The position numbers were made by a program, and so were the translations under genes. The notes beneath the pieces were generated by a model. It did no database searches. It saw nothing but the letters and a program-made list of their open reading frames with translations, and was not told the DNA's origin. 64,000 nt of DNA from contig NC_135044.1 of assembly GCF_051020975.1 (NCBI RefSeq), forward strand, positions 3,164,501 through 3,228,500, read 5' to 3'. This stretch comes from Osmia lignaria lignaria (lineage: Eukaryota; Arthropoda; Insecta; Hymenoptera; Megachilidae). Position 1 is the first letter of the stretch, and every line of letters begins with the position of its first letter. Positions 60,620-64,000 of this stretch are shown one piece after another.

Positions 60620-62838
60620 CGACGGCTTGAGATGGAGGAAGACAGCTACAGCAGCCTTTCCAGCCATCTTGCATGAAGGATCACCCGTGTCCTTCTTTGG
60701 GATCGACATTCGACGCGCTGTCCTTCAGGGAAGATCCTGCTCTCCTAGGATCCGTTTGTTTCTCTTTTGTTTCTGATCATCTTCCTTCGCGTTTCCTACG
60801 TTGATCGTTCGAGAACACCCGATCCAGCTTCTGTCTCGCGTTTTCCTTTCGCGTTGCATTCAGAGCGGTTCCTCTCTTGGACAGCGCGTAGAAGATACTC
60901 GTAGAGCGTCCGATCATTTTCCTGGTGAGTAATCAACTGATTCATGACCGATGAATCAAGGTGAAACTTTGCGTTTTCATCCTTCTTCGAATAGATCGTT
61001 CCAGGAGGCTATTATTTTGTTTAAACAGCATTTCATGTTTAATTGAAAGATTTCGAAGGCCACTTGTAATTCGAAGAAGGGTTCATTTCGTAAGATACTT
61101 AATGGAAGGTTGAAATTGGAAAATGAAACAGTCAAGATTTGAATTATTATAATTGTAGGCTGTTTTCATCGCGTTATTTAATATGTCAAATAGCTTTTTA
61201 CCGAATTGCTGGAATTAAATTTATTCCGAGAGAAAAAGGAATACGGGAGGCGAGAAAATGCTCAGCAGGAAGTAGATCTCGAGGCTCTAAATCTCTACGA
61301 CCAGGCGTAAGCTAGTAAGACAGCGTTTCAGCTGCGACGGATTATGTTTAAGCGATCGGTGATAATAATCATAGTTCCATGCACATCCGAATTACCAAAG
61401 GTACTAGGCGATAGTTTGTCTCGTTAGCGAGACCGCGAGCCCGTTTGCCGTACGGACCAACGAGAGGAAACAATTGATTTCCTTCTGTAACGCGATATGG
61501 CCAAATGTAACGTAACGTATGAGCCATTGGAACGGAGGAAAATTCATTTCCACGAAAGTTACCAAGGTGTAACAGAGCATTTGCCATGCGGCAACGAGCT
61601 CGCGAGCTGCTTCGCTCCTTCTCTTTAGTCGAGATCGAGTTACGAAGACATTTTTTGATAACGCGAGTAACGATATACAGACTAGAAAATGGCGAACGAA
61701 CGATTGCGACAGGTGTGTGGTAAAACGGCGTTCCTCTCCTCGTGCCAAAAACGTACGTACATACGTAGCTAAGATGCGAGATTCCTTTCTTTTCTTTCTT
61801 TCTACGATGCCTAGCGAATCCAAAGTCGATGACTATATTTACTTACGAACAATTTTCTTATCCTACAATCGACTCGTTGCTAATTTATAAACATGAATTT
61901 CATTTTCCAACGCTTGTTATTAGGTTTAACACCACGATCTTTGGATTCGATCGGCATGGAATACGCATATTCGACCACTGACGGACACAAAAAGTGTATA
62001 TCAGCGAAAGAACACGCAGAACTCTTAATGATGCATGACAGGGGCGGATCCAGATGTTTTGCTTAGAACAAGTAGAACAAATCGAAATTTTAGTAGCGAT
62101 TATTTGACTATATCCGAAGAAAAGTACCTCGATAAAAACAGAAATTAATTTTCTGAATTAAGAGAAGGCCGATCCCCATCGTCGCCTCTCTCTGGATCTA
62201 CCTTTGGTGCTTGAAACGATTTCTTAAGAACGAAACGATGTGTAGCAAAGTGATGGACAGCGAATCGAACGAAACGAACACGATCAATCTGCTTTCTAAT
62301 TGCGACACGTTCTTTGTGCGCGCGATAGGAAATGAGGATTCCTACGATGAAAAGAAGAAATTTATTTGTAACGAACGAGAACCTATAATTTTTTATATAC
62401 ATCGTATTTAGAAATGAATATTTATTCGCGATGAGACAGGTTCGAATAGATCGTTCACCCTTTCCACGATGGAATTCCGTGTACACCGTGAAATTCCTAT
62501 CAGACCGGTGAACAGATCCGAGATTTCGTCAATTAAAGAACAGAGCAAGAGTTTTTCGTACTTCTTTCCACGTTTTGCGACATGACACCCCGAGAAAACA
62601 GCCACGACGACGACGACGACGACGATCGAGTCGATAGTTGAAAATAGTCAGCATTTAGTCGGCGAGTGGCGAAACAGTCGCGTGTTAGGCATGTGTAGCA
62701 TAGCGATGATTCAATGTACGTCAGCGTCTTAAGAATAATAAAGCGATTAAAAAACAAAGAAGTGAACCAATTATGTAAAACTGTATAGATAAAAATTAAT
62801 GTGCTGCATTCGAAGTGCGACTATTATCGTATAATAAA
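60620..62838 (+). other. probable gene 2 3' UTR
   Basis: Follows the stop codon without another coding signal. Candidate poly(A) signals are AATAAA at 62737-62742, ATTAAA at 62746-62751 and AATAAA at 62833-62838. A GAC trinucleotide run lies at 62606-62625. The 139-residue minus-strand ORF at 61404-61823 has no domain. The true end could be earlier. Confidence 0.4.
62737..62751 (+). terminator. candidate gene 2 polyadenylation signals (AATAAA, ATTAAA)
   Basis: Two hexamers close together about 2.1 kb after the stop codon, with A-rich sequence just after. A further AATAAA lies at 62833. Choice among them is not possible from sequence. Confidence 0.3.
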
Positions 62839-64000
62839 TAGTTACGTACATCTGGACTTTGGAAACGATGAATTTTATTGCGAACCACCTGACCGCATTA
62901 TTTCCATTCCTATCATAAATCATTAAATACATATCGCTACGAGAAACATTTAAAAATTAGAAAAGTAATCATTTTCTCGAAAATCGAAGTTGAAAACAGG
63001 AGGATGGTCGATCCCACGCGTCCTGTCCATTCGCCGTTCTTAATTGAATCGCAAATTAAGTTCCGTCCAAGGAGCCAGCCAAAAAGAGACCCCATAGAGC
63101 GGCATGAAAACGAGACCGCCTCGGTTCTATCTATTCGACAAAGTTAAAAATCCTCTGACAGTAATCTTTGACCGGTATCCCCATGAAACGTGAATTTTAT
63201 TCGTCCTGCAGAATTTCACCAAACATCTTCCGCGTCGAGGGATCACCCTTTCGAATATCCTCGCATTCATTCAAGACTGTGTTCCTCTTAAAGCATCAAT
63301 AATAACCGAGTTACCAGCAGGGATATCGTTGCTGTTTCCGCCACACGCGAGCAAACAGCTTTGAAATCGTCCACCAACAGCAAGTGCGACTTCTAATTAG
63401 CATCGAATTAGGTATTTAAGGATTTCGCGTTCGTGCGTGAACAAGCGTGGTGGTGAATCTCGTCGAAGAAGAGATTCAAAGAAGAAGAAGAAGAAGTGGC
63501 GGCGATGGAGGAGGAAGGTCGAGAGGCGGAAGAAAAAGGAGAAATAAGATCTTCTACTTAGGGGTTATACCAACATAGGAACCTCTCGTGTAAATTGTAG
63601 GCCCTGAAGTCGTATAAGTGCAGCAACACGCGGTATATACGGCTCCTTCACCGTACGCCGTATATATATATTTTGTCGGCGCTCATATAAGTTAATTTTC
63701 AATCTATATGCGGGTTCTCGGATGGCGCGCGGCGACTCATCAACGAAATGAAGAAATTGAGGCTCTCGTTAATATTTAATGAGCGCCAGAGAGGATACAA
63801 TGGCCCCACCGTACCCGCCAAGACCTCGAAATATCACCTTAGTCCCTGCGAGTTTCATGAGCGTATGTTTAAGCAAATATTTTCTACGGATCAAAGAAAA
63901 TTCTTGATATGCCTATTACCCCTTAACCAGTCGATATTTCGACAAATAAAGGGAAAGTTTCAGACGATAAATGTAAAAGTATTTAAAAAACCTCGATGTA
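62839..64000. other. downstream non-coding sequence
   Basis: No gene is recognised. It holds a GAA repeat at 63480-63498 and a 10-bp inverted repeat (TATATACGGC at 63634-63643 with GCCGTATATA at 63657-63666). Confidence 0.6.

Overview
The window is eukaryotic: split coding exons with GT-AG introns, long non-coding stretches, microsatellites and transposon remnants. The only confident genes are two LIM-homeodomain (LIM-HD) transcription factor genes of the apterous/Lhx2/Lhx9 family, both on the + strand. The exon sequences resemble insect apterous proteins. A side-by-side pair of apterous paralogues fits insects that keep apA and apB, such as beetles and bees or other Hymenoptera. A hymenopteran source is my guess, not something the sequence proves.

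Layout. Positions 1-2708 are intron of gene 1, whose first exons (including LIM1) lie left of the window. Gene 1 exons are 2709-3238 (LIM2 and linker), 5222-5439 (linker and homeodomain residues 1-46) and 8635-8850 (homeodomain from residue 47, C-terminus, stop). A probable 3' UTR follows to about 10.2 kb. From 10.2 to about 51.7 kb I find no convincing multi-exon gene. This stretch holds a repeat island at 12.6-14.2 kb (a LINE-like 3' end, three CTCF-like motifs in a tandem repeat, nine 17-bp minisatellite units, a hairpin), a local duplication at 16.4-17.2 kb, a near-perfect 132-bp palindrome at 25.9-26.0 kb, a MITE-like element at 26.5-26.8 kb, a possible small membrane-peptide ORF at 40.3-40.6 kb (- strand), and GC-rich blocks at 45.5-46.3 and 49.1-49.6 kb. 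Gene 2 runs from 51711 to 60619 in five coding exons (LIM1, LIM2, linker, homeodomain part 1, homeodomain part 2 with C-terminus). Its splice phases join to an uninterrupted 391-residue protein. A probable 3' UTR reaches about 62.8 kb, and the rest is non-coding.

Gene 1 is closer to Drosophila Ap in linker and C-terminus. Gene 2 is closer to vertebrate Lhx2/Lhx9, including a shared C-terminal tail motif. Their homeodomains differ at only four of the first 58 positions. By family knowledge such proteins act in the nucleus with the LIM-domain-binding cofactor Chip/Ldb to set dorsal wing identity, muscle identity and neuronal fate. The gene-poor sequence between them probably carries shared or separate enhancers and may carry a boundary.
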